Shown in pieces: positions 18,517 to 27,734 of a stretch of 50,561 nt of DNA. Location: the NCBI GenBank assembly GCA_005880575.1, contig VBIZ01000118.1, positions 1-50,561 of the forward strand, written 5' to 3'. Under the pieces are notes generated by a model that saw nothing but the letters and a program-made list of their open reading frames with translations, had not been told where the DNA came from and did not search any database. This DNA is from Chloroflexota bacterium. Lineage in GTDB: Bacteria; Chloroflexota; Limnocylindria; P2-11E. The translations under genes were made by a program, and so were the position numbers. Position 1 is the stretch's first letter. Every line of letters begins with the position of its first letter.

Positions 18517-19289
18517 GTGCCCGTCCACACCGGCTTGCGCCGCTCGATGAAGGCGCGCACGCCCTCGCGGAAATCGGCGCTGGTGTAGCAGAGCGCGACC
18601 AGGTCGGCGGCCTCGTCGGGCAGCATGCGCGCGCGGATCCGTCGGACCATCTCCTTCGTCGCGTGCAGCGTGAGTGGCGCATACGAGGCGAGCTGCGCGA
18701 CGAGCTCGTCCACCCGCGGCTCGAGTGCAGCCTCGCTGCCGACGACCTCCGTGACCAGACCGATCGCCCGCGCTTCCTGCGCGTCGATCAGGCGCGCCGT
18801 GAAGACGAGCTCCTTCACCCGGCCGAGTCCAACGAGCGCCGCGAGGCGCACGAGGTTCGCCGCCGAAAAGCAGTTCCCGAGCGTGCGAGCGACCGGGACG
18901 CCGAAGCGCGCCGATGGCGCGGCAACGCGAAGATCGCACGCCGCCGCGATCGCCAGACCGCCACCGACGACCGGTCCGCGGAGCGCCGCGATGGTGGGGA
19001 CGCGCACGTCCTCGATCGCACCGAGCCAGCTGTCCATGCGGCGCTCGTAGTCGAGGGCCTGCGACGCCTGCGTGAAGTCGACGAACTGGGCGATGTCCGT
19101 CCCGGCGACGAACGCGTCGGGCGAGCCGCTGATCACGACGGCCTTGACCGACTCGTCCTCGTTCGCCCGGCGGCAGATCTCCGCGATGCGGTCGTACATG
19201 GCGAAGGTCAGCGCATTTCGCGCGGCAGGACGGTCGACGACGATCCGGAGCGCGCCGGCGCGGCGCTCGGTGCGGATCTCTTCGGTCAT
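18513..19289 (-). CDS. Enoyl-CoA hydratase/isomerase family protein
   Basis: 258-residue crotonase-fold enzyme. 'VDRPAARNALTFAMYDRI', the oxyanion-hole segment 'SGSPDAFVAGTDIAQF' and 'ALRGPVVGGGLAIAAACDLRVAA' are typical. The Glu usually acting as base in true hydratases is not evident in 'FGVPVARTLGNCFSAANLVRLAALVG', so it may catalyse another crotonase reaction. It overlaps the CaiB-type transferase gene by 4 nt, suggesting that both act on one CoA thioester. Confidence 0.9.
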   Translation of the reverse strand: MTEEIRTERRAGALRIVVDRPAARNALTFAMYDRIAEICRRANEDESVKAVVISGSPDAFVAGTDIAQFVDFTQASQALDYERRMDSWLGAIEDVRVPTIAALRGPVVGGGLAIAAACDLRVAAPSARFGVPVARTLGNCFSAANLVRLAALVGLGRVKELVFTARLIDAQEARAIGLVTEVVGSEAALEPRVDELVAQLASYAPLTLHATKEMVRRIRARMLPDEAADLVALCYTSADFREGVRAFIERRKPVWTGT

Positions 19290-20485
19290 GTGCGAGCGAT
19301 GATGCCTGCGCTCGCAAGATCGTCCACGTCGGCATCGCTCCAGCCGAGCTCCCGGAGCACGTCGGCGCTGTGCTCGCCCAGGCGGGGACCGGCGCGGCGG
19401 TGCGCGACGGGCGTGCGGCCGAGGCGCATCGGCGAGCCCAGCCCACGGAGCGTCCCGAGGACGGGGTGGTCGAGATCGACGAAGAACTTCCGCGCGAGCA
19501 GGTGCTCATCGTTGAAGACGTCGCCGTAGTCGGCGATCTCGCCACAGGGAACTCCCGCCTTGCGGAGAAGCGCGAGCCAATGCGCGGCGGGCTTCGTGCG
19601 GGTCACCTTTTCGATCGCCTCGACGAGCGCGTCGCGGTTGCGCCGTCGCGCGTTCGCGTCGGCGAACCGCGAGTCGGTCTCTAGCGGCCCGAGCCCGACG
19701 ACCCGGCAGAAGGCGGTCCAGTTCGGTGGCGTCGTAGCTCCGACAATGAAGTGGCGATCGGAGGCGGTGACCGCTTGGTATGGCGCGACGAGCTTGTGAG
19801 CCGAACCCGCGGCGCGCGGCACCTCGCCGCTCGCGAAGTACACGCCCGCTTCCCAGACCGCGAGCGACACGGCGGACTCGAACATCGATATGTCAACGAG
19901 CTGACCTTGACCGTCACGCTCTCGGGCGCGAAGCGCGGCGAGCGCCGCGATCGTCGCGTAGAGCGCGGCGGTCAGGTCCGCGATCGAGACACCCACCTTC
20001 ACCGGCGCGCCATCCGCTTCGCCGGTGATGCTCATGAGCCCGCTCTGGCCCTGCACGATGATGTCGAGCGCGGGCCGGTCGGCGTACGGCCCGTCGAGAC
20101 CCCAGCCGGTGACGGCGACGTACACCAGACGCGGGTTCGCCTCGACGAGCGAGGCCGGCGAGAGCCCCAGGTCCTCCATCGTGCCGGGCCGGAGATTCTC
20201 GACGATCACGTCGGATCGCGCAGCGAGTCTCTTGAAAACCTCGCGGCCCTCGTCGCGCTTGAGGTCGATCGCGAGACTGCGCTTGTCGCGATTGAGACGT
20301 GCGAAATTGCCGCTTTCGCCGGACGCGAGAGGCTCGAGCAGACGGGCCAGGTCCCCGGCCTTCGGATGCTCGACCTTCACGACGTCGGCGCCAAGGTCCG
20401 CGAGCTGCATCCCGCAGTACGGGCCGGCCATGTAGTTCCCGATCTCGACCACACGGATGCCCGCAAGGGGCGGGGCGCCTAGCAC
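19286..20485 (-). CDS. CaiB/BaiF family CoA transferase
   Basis: 399 residues. Family III CoA transferase that moves CoA between acyl groups. 'AGIRVVEIGNYMAGPYCGMQLADLGADVVKVEHPKAGD' holds the near-invariant N-terminal region, and the nucleophilic Asp region 'YADRPALDIIVQGQSGLMSITGEADGAPVKVG' is intact. I chose GTG 20485, overlapping the upstream gene's stop by 7 nt; longer starts would run into it. Together with the hydratase gene it forms a small acyl-CoA module in the operon. Confidence 0.92.
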   Translation of the reverse strand: MLGAPPLAGIRVVEIGNYMAGPYCGMQLADLGADVVKVEHPKAGDLARLLEPLASGESGNFARLNRDKRSLAIDLKRDEGREVFKRLAARSDVIVENLRPGTMEDLGLSPASLVEANPRLVYVAVTGWGLDGPYADRPALDIIVQGQSGLMSITGEADGAPVKVGVSIADLTAALYATIAALAALRARERDGQGQLVDISMFESAVSLAVWEAGVYFASGEVPRAAGSAHKLVAPYQAVTASDRHFIVGATTPPNWTAFCRVVGLGPLETDSRFADANARRRNRDALVEAIEKVTRTKPAAHWLALLRKAGVPCGEIADYGDVFNDEHLLARKFFVDLDHPVLGTLRGLGSPMRLGRTPVAHRRAGPRLGEHSADVLRELGWSDADVDDLASAGIIART

Positions 20486-21480
20486 GTGCCCCAGCGGTCG
20501 ATCCGGTCTCCGCTCTTTCTCCACACGCCTGCGAGCGTTCCCTCGTACCCCACGAACCAGACCTCACTGCCGCGTGCGAAGACGCTGCGCAGCGAGCAGG
20601 TCGTGCTCAGATTCGTCACCGGACTAACGGTGTTGCCCTCGACGATCAGGGCGGTCCCGGCATCTCCGACGACGTACGTGAGCGCGCCGACGCGCACCGA
20701 GGCCCGGAGCTCCTTCTGCACGCCGCTCTCGAGCGCGTGCCATTTCCCATCGAAGCGAAGGATCACGCCATCGTCTCCGGCGGCGATCGCTTCGGTGGGC
20801 GACGCGGCCGCCACGGTCCGAAGGGACGACGTCGTGCCGGTCTCGAAGGGCCGCCATCCCGCCGGCTCGAGCCGATAGGTGACGCCGCCCGCGCCGACGG
20901 CCCAGGCCGAACCGCTGGAGAAGCCCACGACGCCGTAGAGGTCCTCGGTGATCCCCTTCGCGTAGTCGAACCAACCGGTCGCGGTCTGCCGTTGCACCGT
21001 GCCGTCGGAGCCGACGACCAGCGCGCCATCCGGCATCAGCGACACGCCGTACGCGTTGAAGGACCCAACGTCGTCGGCGCGGATGGTCTTTCCGAGGTCG
21101 TCGATGCTCACCACGCGACCGAAGGAGCCGACCGCGGTGACCTCGTCGGCCCCGCACGCGGCCGCGACGAGCGAACGGAGCGTCGGGTCGACAAGCTCCC
21201 AGCGCTGCAACAGGCGATCGAAGCGTCCGATCCCGCCGCCGTCCGACACGACCCATACCGCGTCGCTGGTCGCGCATCCCGCGGACAGCGGCTGCTTGAA
21301 GACGAGCGGGCCGGTGTCGGGCTCCGGCGTCCGCGCCGGGGGGGCCGTGGGCGCGGGGGTGGGACTCGGCGCCGCTCGCGTGACGACGCCAAAGACCGCG
21401 CCGGCGCCGACCGCGAGGACGAGCATGATCGCGGCGGCGGCGAGAGCCGTGCTCGTGCGAAGCGTCCCGGGTGGAATCAG
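20479..21480 (-). CDS. Exported beta-propeller-like protein, probable CTG start
   Basis: About 333 residues. The part visible from ATG 21426 starts inside a hydrophobic stretch. Extending to CTG 21480, which overlaps the htpX stop as CTGA, gives a complete export signal or anchor ('LRTSTALAAAAIMLVLAV'), with GAGG 7 nt before the CTG. No ATG, GTG or TTG lies between. A Pro/Thr/Ala linker ('SPTPAPTAPPARTPEP') leads to short repeats of the type 'WVVSDGGGIGRF', 'VTAVGSFGRVVSI', 'ALVVGSDGTVQRQ', 'WAVGAGGVTYRL', 'AIAAGDDGVILRF' and 'YVVGDAGTALIV', which look like blades of a propeller (YCF48/BNR type). Ligand unknown. Confidence 0.75.
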   Translation of the reverse strand: MIPPGTLRTSTALAAAAIMLVLAVGAGAVFGVVTRAAPSPTPAPTAPPARTPEPDTGPLVFKQPLSAGCATSDAVWVVSDGGGIGRFDRLLQRWELVDPTLRSLVAAACGADEVTAVGSFGRVVSIDDLGKTIRADDVGSFNAYGVSLMPDGALVVGSDGTVQRQTATGWFDYAKGITEDLYGVVGFSSGSAWAVGAGGVTYRLEPAGWRPFETGTTSSLRTVAAASPTEAIAAGDDGVILRFDGKWHALESGVQKELRASVRVGALTYVVGDAGTALIVEGNTVSPVTNLSTTCSLRSVFARGSEVWFVGYEGTLAGVWRKSGDRIDRWGTC

Positions 21481-22400
21481 TCCATAGCCTCGAGTCTCTT
21501 TATGCGCTCCTCGATCGGCGGATGGGTGTCGAAGAGGTGGTCAAAGAAAGCCGGCGCGTCCTTCAGTGGGTTGGCGATATACAGGGAGGCCGTCGCCTTG
21601 TTGGCGACCTCGAGCGGCTCCTTGTCTGCTGCGATCTTGCGAAGAGCGGACGCGAGACCCGGCGGGTAACGGGTGAGGAGCGCGCCCGATGCGTCGGCAA
21701 GGTACTCGCGCTGTCGCGAGACCGCGAGCTGAATGAGCGTCGCGATGATCGGCGTCAGGACCGCGAGGGCTATCGCAATGACCGCGATGATCGCGCCGGC
21801 GCCGCCGCGGTCGCGGTCGCGTCCACGCCCCCAGAACATCGAGCGCCACATCCAGTCAGCGAGAAGGGCGACCGTCCCGACGAGCACGGTCACAAGGACC
21901 ATGACGCGGATATCGCGGTTGCCGACGTGTGAAAGCTCGTGCGCGATCACGCCCTCGAGCTCGGTGCGGTCGAGCTTGTCGAGAAGGCCGCGCGTCACCG
22001 CAATGGATGCGTGCTGGGGATCGCGCCCGGTCGCAAACGCGTTCGGCGCCGAGTCCTCGATCACGTAGATCTTCGGCGTGGGGATCCCCAGGCCGAGCGC
22101 GAGCGCTTCCACGATGTTACGGAGCTGCGGCTCCTCGCTCGCCCCGAGCTCGCGGGCCTGGCTCTGCGCGAGGATCAGCTTGTCGCCGGCGAAGTACGAC
22201 ACGAGCGCGCCGCCGATCGATATCGCGAACGCGAACGGCAGTGCCGCGACGCCCCCGCCCGGCGCGAAATACTCGCCGACGAAATAGGCGAGCAGGGCGA
22301 CCAGAGCGGTGAACGCCGCGATCAGGAGCAGCGTGCGCCAGCGATTCGCGGCGGCCGCGTCGTAGATCGAGAGTCGCGCGGGAGTGGGATCGGTGGTCAC
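21477..22400 (-). CDS. htpX: Zinc metalloprotease HtpX (M48)
   Basis: 307-residue membrane protease for quality control of membrane proteins. Two N-terminal membrane segments ('LLLIAAFTALVALLAYFVG' and 'ALPFAFAISIGGALVSYF'), then 'IPTPKIYVIEDSAPNAFATGRDPQHASIAVTRGLL', the zinc motif 'HELSHVGNRD' and further hydrophobic regions. The third zinc ligand lies in 'SRQREYLADASGA' (Glu). GTG start at 22400. It lies 21 nt after lemA, a frequent HtpX partner. Confidence 0.95.
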   Translation of the reverse strand: MTTDPTPARLSIYDAAAANRWRTLLLIAAFTALVALLAYFVGEYFAPGGGVAALPFAFAISIGGALVSYFAGDKLILAQSQARELGASEEPQLRNIVEALALGLGIPTPKIYVIEDSAPNAFATGRDPQHASIAVTRGLLDKLDRTELEGVIAHELSHVGNRDIRVMVLVTVLVGTVALLADWMWRSMFWGRGRDRDRGGAGAIIAVIAIALAVLTPIIATLIQLAVSRQREYLADASGALLTRYPPGLASALRKIAADKEPLEVANKATASLYIANPLKDAPAFFDHLFDTHPPIEERIKRLEAMD

Positions 22401-22421
22401 GCTACTGAGGCTAGAGCCTCG

Positions 22422-22982
22422 CTAGAACTTCACCTGGGGCACCTCGCGCTCGGCCGCGTCGGCGAGCTCGAAATACTGTTCGGCCTTGAACCCGAACATC
22501 CCGGCGAAGACGTTCGTCGGAAAGGTCTGGAGCGAGGTGTTGTAGTCGCGGACGTTCCCGTTGTAGAACCGGCGCGCGAACGAGATCTTGTCCTCGGTCG
22601 CGGTCAGGTTCTCGGACAGATCCTTGAACTCCTGGACCGCCTGCAGCTGCGGATAGTTCTCGGCGACAGCGAAGACCGACCGCAGCGCGCTGGTGAGCAT
22701 GTTCTCGGCCTGCGCCCGCTGTTCCGGTGTCGCGGAGGATCCGGCCGCCACCGCGGCCGCGCGGGCTTCCGTCACCTTCTGAAAGACGGTCGACTCGTGC
22801 GTCGCGTAGCCCTTGACGGTCTCGACGAGGTTCGGGATGAGGTCGTGGCGCCGCTTGAGTTGGACGTCGATGTCCGCCCAGGCCTCCTTCACGCGCTGGC
22901 GCAGCGTGATGAGACGGTTGTATGTCGCGACGAAAAACAGCGCGAGCGCCCCAATGATGACGAGGACGACGATGATCTCCAC
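22422..22982 (-). CDS. lemA: LemA family protein
   Basis: 186 residues. One N-terminal membrane helix ('IIVVLVIIGALALFFVATYN') followed by the conserved 'RVKEAWADIDVQLKRRHDLIPNLVETVKGYATHE' and 'QAVQEFKDLSENLTATEDKISFARRFYN' regions typical of LemA. The domain is a helical bundle that faces outside the cell; function is unknown but it is often encoded next to htpX, as here. Confidence 0.95.
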   Translation of the reverse strand: MEIIVVLVIIGALALFFVATYNRLITLRQRVKEAWADIDVQLKRRHDLIPNLVETVKGYATHESTVFQKVTEARAAAVAAGSSATPEQRAQAENMLTSALRSVFAVAENYPQLQAVQEFKDLSENLTATEDKISFARRFYNGNVRDYNTSLQTFPTNVFAGMFGFKAEQYFELADAAEREVPQVKF

Positions 22983-23020
22983 GAACCCTCCCCTGGCGCT
23001 GCGAGGCTAGCAGAAGGTGC

Positions 23021-24883
23021 CTAGCCGAGGAGCGCTTTCACCGCCCGGACGATGTGCACCGTGCTTATGCCGGCGTCGTCGAGCATCTCTGCGGGCTTGC
23101 CGGATCCCGGCATCTTCCGGACCGCGAGGTGCCGGTAGCGCAGATCGCGGAAGCCGCGATCCGCGAGCGCGGCAAGGACCGCGTCGCCGATACCACCCTC
23201 GACCCAGTGATCCTCGACCACGACGATCCGACCGCCGGTAGCGCGCGCCGCGTCCACGAGCGTGTCCGCGTCGATGGGCTTCACCGTGTAGAGGTCGATC
23301 ACGCGGACGGGAATGTCTTCGTGGGCGAGGACGTCGACCGCTTTCAGCGCCTCGTGCAGCGTGATGCCGGCCGCGACGATCGTGACGCGGTCCTTGCTCG
23401 AGCCACCACGCACGACCTTGCTGCCCCCGATAGGGAAGCTCTCGCCCTTGTCGTAAATGATGCCGGTCTTCTCGCGCGTGGTCCTGAGGTACGTGATCCC
23501 CTCGCGGTCGGCCATCTGAGCGACGAGCTTCGCGGTCTGGTTCCCGTCCGAGGGGTAGAGCACGGTGCTGCCAAAGACCGCGCGCATCATCGCGAGATCC
23601 TCGAGGCCCATCTGCGATGGACCGTCCTCACCGATCGAGACCCCGGCATGCGACCCGACGAGGCGGATGTTCGCGCGTGAGATCGCCGCCATGCGGACGA
23701 AGTCGTACGCGCGTGTGAAAAATGCGGCGAAGGTCGACGCGAAGGGGACCAGGTCGACGACCTGCATGCCGACAGCGGCCGCGACCATCCTCTGCTCGGC
23801 GATGTACATCTCGAAGAACCGCTCGGGCGCCGTCTTCTTGAAGTCCTCGGCGTGCGTCGAGTTCGAGACCTCCGCGTCCAGCACGACGACGTCCTTGCGC
23901 GCGGCCCCGAGCGCGGCGAGCGCCTCGCCGTAGGCCTTCCGCGTCGCGATCGGCTCGGTGTAGGTCTTGAGCGCGAGCGATCCGGATCGCTGCATCGACG
24001 GACGTTCCCACCGCTCGGGCTTCGCGACCGAGACCGTGCGCGAGCGCGTCTCGCCGCCGAGCTCCGCGATCGCCTGCTTCGCCTGCTCGGGGTCGAGGGC
24101 CTTGCCGTGCCAGCCTTCCTTGTTCTCGAGGAACGACACGCCCTTGCCCTTCACGGTCCGCGCGAGGATCGCGGTCGGCCGTGCGGCGCCGCGCGCGCGG
24201 GCGTATGCGTCGTCGATTTCGGCGAGATCGTGTCCATCGATGACGATGGGATCGACACCGAAGGCGCGAACGCGCGCGGCGTACGCGCTCATGTCCCACT
24301 CGAGCTCGGTCGGCCCGCGCTGGCCCAGGCGGTTCACGTCGACGATCGCGGTGAGATTGGCGAGACCCTCGTGTCCGGCCTGGTCGAAGGCTTCCCAGAT
24401 CGAGCCCTCCGCGGTCTCGCTGTCGCCGACGAGGACCCACACGTGATAAGGGGCGTCGAAGACGCGCTTCCCGGCGAGCGCGACGCCGACGCCGATCGGG
24501 AGGCCCTGCCCGAGCGATCCCGTGGCGACGTCGACCCACGGAAGGATCGGCGTGGGATGCCCCTCCAGGCGGCTGCCGAGCTTGCGGAACGTCATGAGCT
24601 CGTCGTCGCTGATCGCGCCCGCCGCTTTGAACATCGCGTACACGAGCGGCGACGCGTGGCCCTTCGAAAAGATGAGGTGATCGTTCGCCGGGTTGTCCGG
24701 CTGCCCGAAGTCATACCGGAGATGACCGCCGAGCAGGACCGCGATGAGGTCCGCTGCGGAGAGCGACGAGGTCGGGTGCCCCGATCCGGCCGCGGTGGAG
24801 CAGCGAATGCTGTCGATGCGAAGCTGCCGAGCGAGGTCCTTGTACGTCTGAAGCTTGGTGTCGGCCTTTACCTCGGTGGTCAC
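23021..24883 (-). CDS. tkt: Transketolase
   Basis: 620-residue thiamine-diphosphate enzyme of the pentose phosphate pathway. 'SGHPTSSLSAADLIAVL' and 'ATGSLGQGLPIGVG' are transketolase N-domain motifs; 'GDSETAEGSIWEAFDQA' is the ThDP-binding GDG-like motif with Ser in place of the usual Gly, and 'TIAEQRMV'-like 'YIAEQRMVAAAVGM' carries the Glu of the Pyr domain. Length fits the shorter single-chain transketolases. Start is GTG 24883. It is divergent from gnd/zwf, which supply its pathway. lemA follows 38 nt downstream on the same strand. Confidence 0.95.
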   Translation of the reverse strand: MTTEVKADTKLQTYKDLARQLRIDSIRCSTAAGSGHPTSSLSAADLIAVLLGGHLRYDFGQPDNPANDHLIFSKGHASPLVYAMFKAAGAISDDELMTFRKLGSRLEGHPTPILPWVDVATGSLGQGLPIGVGVALAGKRVFDAPYHVWVLVGDSETAEGSIWEAFDQAGHEGLANLTAIVDVNRLGQRGPTELEWDMSAYAARVRAFGVDPIVIDGHDLAEIDDAYARARGAARPTAILARTVKGKGVSFLENKEGWHGKALDPEQAKQAIAELGGETRSRTVSVAKPERWERPSMQRSGSLALKTYTEPIATRKAYGEALAALGAARKDVVVLDAEVSNSTHAEDFKKTAPERFFEMYIAEQRMVAAAVGMQVVDLVPFASTFAAFFTRAYDFVRMAAISRANIRLVGSHAGVSIGEDGPSQMGLEDLAMMRAVFGSTVLYPSDGNQTAKLVAQMADREGITYLRTTREKTGIIYDKGESFPIGGSKVVRGGSSKDRVTIVAAGITLHEALKAVDVLAHEDIPVRVIDLYTVKPIDADTLVDAARATGGRIVVVEDHWVEGGIGDAVLAALADRGFRDLRYRHLAVRKMPGSGKPAEMLDDAGISTVHIVRAVKALLG

Positions 24884-25306
24884 GCCTCCACGGTACGCCG
24901 CCGGCCGCGCGGGCGCGAGACAACCGCATGCCGGCGAGGAGCGAGACCTCGGCGCACCTCCGGCAGGGCCGCCACCGCTCGGCGTGGGAACGCGTCGATG
25001 TCCCAGCACCGACCACGATGTGATCACCGTGCTCTTCGAGGCGCGCGCGCCTCGCCCGCGACTGGGCGATGGACCGCCGATGCGAGAGCACAAAGTGTGT
25101 CGCAGCTTGACGGACGAGGACCGCAGCCGATGTCCGCAGCCTTCGACCGAAAACGCCATGACGAGCGCGTCCGCGTTGTCGGTCGGGCTCGGCCACCCGC
25201 CCAAGAACTCGCGAGAGCGCGTCAGATCGAACGGTCCCTTCGGTGTCATCGTGAATCGCCTCACGGGTGTCGGATTCTGGCGTACCGTCTGCGGCGGAGG
25301 GCGAAC
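24884..25306. other. Intergenic region between divergent tkt and gnd
   Basis: 423 bp without a gene I can support. Open frames run through it on both strands but without recognisable motifs. It presumably carries the divergent promoters for tkt and for the gnd-zwf-opcA run; TACCGT (about 25282-25287) and GGAGGG before gnd are candidate -10 and ribosome binding site. It contains a perfect 18-bp palindrome at 25037-25054. Confidence 0.6.
25037..25054. repeat. Perfect 18-bp palindrome
   Basis: CGAGGCGCGCGCGCCTCG is identical to its reverse complement and lies near the middle of the divergent tkt/gnd intergenic region. It could be an operator, or form a hairpin in either transcript. Function unknown. 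Confidence 0.55.
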
Positions 25307-26206
25307 ATGGAGATCGGTCTTTACGGCTTGGGGCGCATGGGCGGGAACATGGTCACTCGGCTCGCGAGGGGCGGGCACCGCGTGATCGCGGGGAACCGCA
25401 GCCCCGAGCCGGTGCAGGAAGCAGCGAAGCATGGCGCGGTCCCGTCGAGCTCGGTCGAAGACATGGTCAAGAAGATGAAGCCGCCCCGTGTCCTCTGGGC
25501 GATGGTCCCCGCCGGCGAGCCGACCGACCACGCGCTCGACGAGTTCGCTCGCTTCGGCTCGCCCGGCGACGTGCTCGTCGATGGCGGCAACAGCTACTTC
25601 CGCGATTCGATGCGCCGCGCGGAGAAATACAGTGCAATGGGTTTTCGCTTCCTCGACGTCGGCGTGTCGGGTGGGATCTGGGGACTCGAGAACGGCTACT
25701 GCATGATGGTGGGCGGTCCCGCCGATGCGGTCGCGATCACGAAGCCCGTGCTCGATACGCTCGCGCCCCCGAACGGCTGGGCGCACTTCGGAAAGAGCGG
25801 CGCGGGGCATTTCGTGAAGATGGTCCACAACGGGATCGAGTACGGAATGATGCAGGCGTACGGCGAGGGATTCGAGCTTCTGCACGCGAGCGAATTCGAT
25901 CTCGACCTTCGGAAGGTCTCCACCGTATGGCTCCAGGGCAGCGTCGTCCGGTCGTGGCTGCTCGAGCTCGCGGAGCGCGCGTTCGAGCAGGAAGGGAGCG
26001 ACTTGAAGAACATCAGGGGCTGGGTCGAGGACTCGGGCGAGGGCCGTTGGACCGTGCTCGAGGCAGTGACTCACGGCGTGCCCATGACCGCCATCGCGCA
26101 CTCCCTCTTCGCGCGGTTCGTGTCCCGGCAGGAAGACAGCTACGCGATGAAGGTCGCGGCCGCGCTCCGCAATCAGTTCGGCGGTCACGCCGTGAAGAAG
26201 GACTAA
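25307..26206 (+). CDS. gnd: 6-phosphogluconate dehydrogenase (decarboxylating), short form
   Basis: 299 residues. Oxidises 6-phosphogluconate to ribulose 5-phosphate and CO2. 'EIGLYGLGRMGGNMVTRLARGGH' is the Rossmann start; 'VDGGNSYFRDSMRRAE', 'FLDVGVSGGIWGLENGYCMMVGG' and 'GHFVKMVHNGIEYGMMQAYGEG' match the catalytic region (Lys and Asn of KMVHNGIEY). The length is that of the short, YqeC/GntZ-like class found in Gram-positive bacteria. The ATG is preceded by GGAGGG. Confidence 0.95.
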   Translation: MEIGLYGLGRMGGNMVTRLARGGHRVIAGNRSPEPVQEAAKHGAVPSSSVEDMVKKMKPPRVLWAMVPAGEPTDHALDEFARFGSPGDVLVDGGNSYFRDSMRRAEKYSAMGFRFLDVGVSGGIWGLENGYCMMVGGPADAVAITKPVLDTLAPPNGWAHFGKSGAGHFVKMVHNGIEYGMMQAYGEGFELLHASEFDLDLRKVSTVWLQGSVVRSWLLELAERAFEQEGSDLKNIRGWVEDSGEGRWTVLEAVTHGVPMTAIAHSLFARFVSRQEDSYAMKVAAALRNQFGGHAVKKD

Positions 26207-26210
26207 GGCA

Positions 26211-27734
26211 CTGGCAACCTCGACGCTCAACCCGCTGCGCGAGGGGCTGCGGCTCTCGCGTATCCCCGAGCCCTCGACGATCGTCATCTTCGGCGGATCC
26301 GGTGACCTCGCGCAGCGCAAGCTCATCCCCGCGCTCTACAACCTCGCGCTGCAGCGGCTCCTCCCGGCGACGTTCTCCGTCGTGGGCACGGCGCGGAAGC
26401 CGCTGAGCCACGAGGGATATCGCGAGGAGCTGCGCGCCGCCGTTGCTCAGTACAGCCGGACGCGACCGCTGAACGAAGAGGTCTGGCGCAGCTTCGCGGA
26501 GCACCTGCATTACGTTGCGACGCCGGACGATGCCGGGTACGAGGAGCTGCGGCGCACGCTCGAGCAGCTCGACTTCGCGCTCGGCACGCATGCCAACCGC
26601 CTCTTCTACCTCGCGACCCCGCCGCCCGCTTACAAGGCGATCGTCGAAGCGATCGCCCAGCACCGTCTGCGCGGGGAGTCCGGATGGGCGCGCATCGTCG
26701 TCGAGAAGCCGTTCGGCCACGATCGCGCATCCGCGCTCGAGCTCAACGAGATCGTGCACACCGTCTTCCGCGAGGACGAGGTGTTCCGCATCGACCACTA
26801 CCTCGGCAAGGAGACGGTCCAGAACATCCTCGTGATGCGTTTCTCAAACGGCATCTTCGAGCCGATCTGGAACCGGCAGTACGTGGATCACGTCCAGATC
26901 ACGGTGGCTGAGACGATCGGTGTGGGCGAGCGCGCCGGTTACTACGAGCAGGCGGGCGCGATGCGCGACATCGTGCAGAACCACCTGCTCCAGCTTCTCG
27001 CCCTCGTCTCGATGGAGCCGCCCGCCGCGTTCGACGACAAGGCGGTCCGCGACGAGAAAGTGAAGGTGATGCGGGCGCTTCGCCGGATCGCGGGCGACGA
27101 CGTGTCGATGAACGCGGTGCGGGGCCAGTACACGCGAGGCTTCATCGAGGGCGTCCCCGTACCGGGATATCGCGAGGAGCCGGGTGTCGCGCCCGACTCG
27201 CGGACCGAGACGTACGTCGCCCTGAAGCTCTGGGTCGACAACTGGCGCTGGGAGGGCATTCCGTTCTACGTCAGGACCGGAAAGCGGCTTCCCAAACAGT
27301 CGACGGAGATCGCCATCCAGTTCCGGGTCGCACCGCATCAGCTCTTCTCCCGTGAGGCTCTCGCGGGCCTCGAGCCGAACGCACTCGTCCTGCGGATCCA
27401 ACCGGACGAAGGCATCTCGCTGCGGTTCGGCGCGAAGGTCCCGGTGCAGGGGATCCGCATACGCGCGGTCAACATGGACTTCGACTACGGCGCGTCCTTC
27501 ATGGTCGACGCACCGGATGCGTACGAGACGCTCATCCTGGACGCGCTCCGCGGCGACGCGACGCTCTTCACGCGACACGACGAGGTCGACCAGCAATGGG
27601 CGTTCGTCGACCCGATCATCGCCGGCTGGGCCGAGTCGTCGGAGCGCCCGGCCCTGTACGAAGCGGGCACCTGGGGCCCGGCCGAAGCGGATGCGCTCGT
27701 CGAGCGGGACGGACGGAAATGGCGGAAGGCGTAG
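26211..27734 (+). CDS. zwf: Glucose-6-phosphate dehydrogenase, apparent CTG start
   Basis: 507 residues. First enzyme of the oxidative pentose phosphate branch, NADP+ dependent. 'IVIFGGSGDLAQRKLIPALY' binds the cofactor and 'RIDHYLGKETVQNIL' is the active-site signature with the catalytic His region. No ATG, GTG or TTG exists upstream of the cofactor motif after the in-frame stop at 26193-26195. The first possible codon is CTG 26211, 8 nt after AAGGA (26198-26202) and just behind the gnd stop. This start gives 'ATSTLNPLREGLRLSRI', which looks like a normal G6PDH N-terminus. Starting at GTG 26382 would delete the NADP site. It overlaps opcA by 16 nt. Confidence 0.93.
   Translation: MATSTLNPLREGLRLSRIPEPSTIVIFGGSGDLAQRKLIPALYNLALQRLLPATFSVVGTARKPLSHEGYREELRAAVAQYSRTRPLNEEVWRSFAEHLHYVATPDDAGYEELRRTLEQLDFALGTHANRLFYLATPPPAYKAIVEAIAQHRLRGESGWARIVVEKPFGHDRASALELNEIVHTVFREDEVFRIDHYLGKETVQNILVMRFSNGIFEPIWNRQYVDHVQITVAETIGVGERAGYYEQAGAMRDIVQNHLLQLLALVSMEPPAAFDDKAVRDEKVKVMRALRRIAGDDVSMNAVRGQYTRGFIEGVPVPGYREEPGVAPDSRTETYVALKLWVDNWRWEGIPFYVRTGKRLPKQSTEIAIQFRVAPHQLFSREALAGLEPNALVLRIQPDEGISLRFGAKVPVQGIRIRAVNMDFDYGASFMVDAPDAYETLILDALRGDATLFTRHDEVDQQWAFVDPIIAGWAESSERPALYEAGTWGPAEADALVERDGRKWRKA

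Noticed and set aside
25037-25054. Palindrome considered as an intrinsic terminator
   Set aside because: No T tract on either strand, and its location is between divergent genes.
24900-25260. Possible minus-strand gene upstream of tkt (open frame continuing from tkt)
   Set aside because: No recognisable motif, low-complexity Arg/Ser/Pro composition, and mixed third-position GC; the transketolase starts naturally at GTG 24883.
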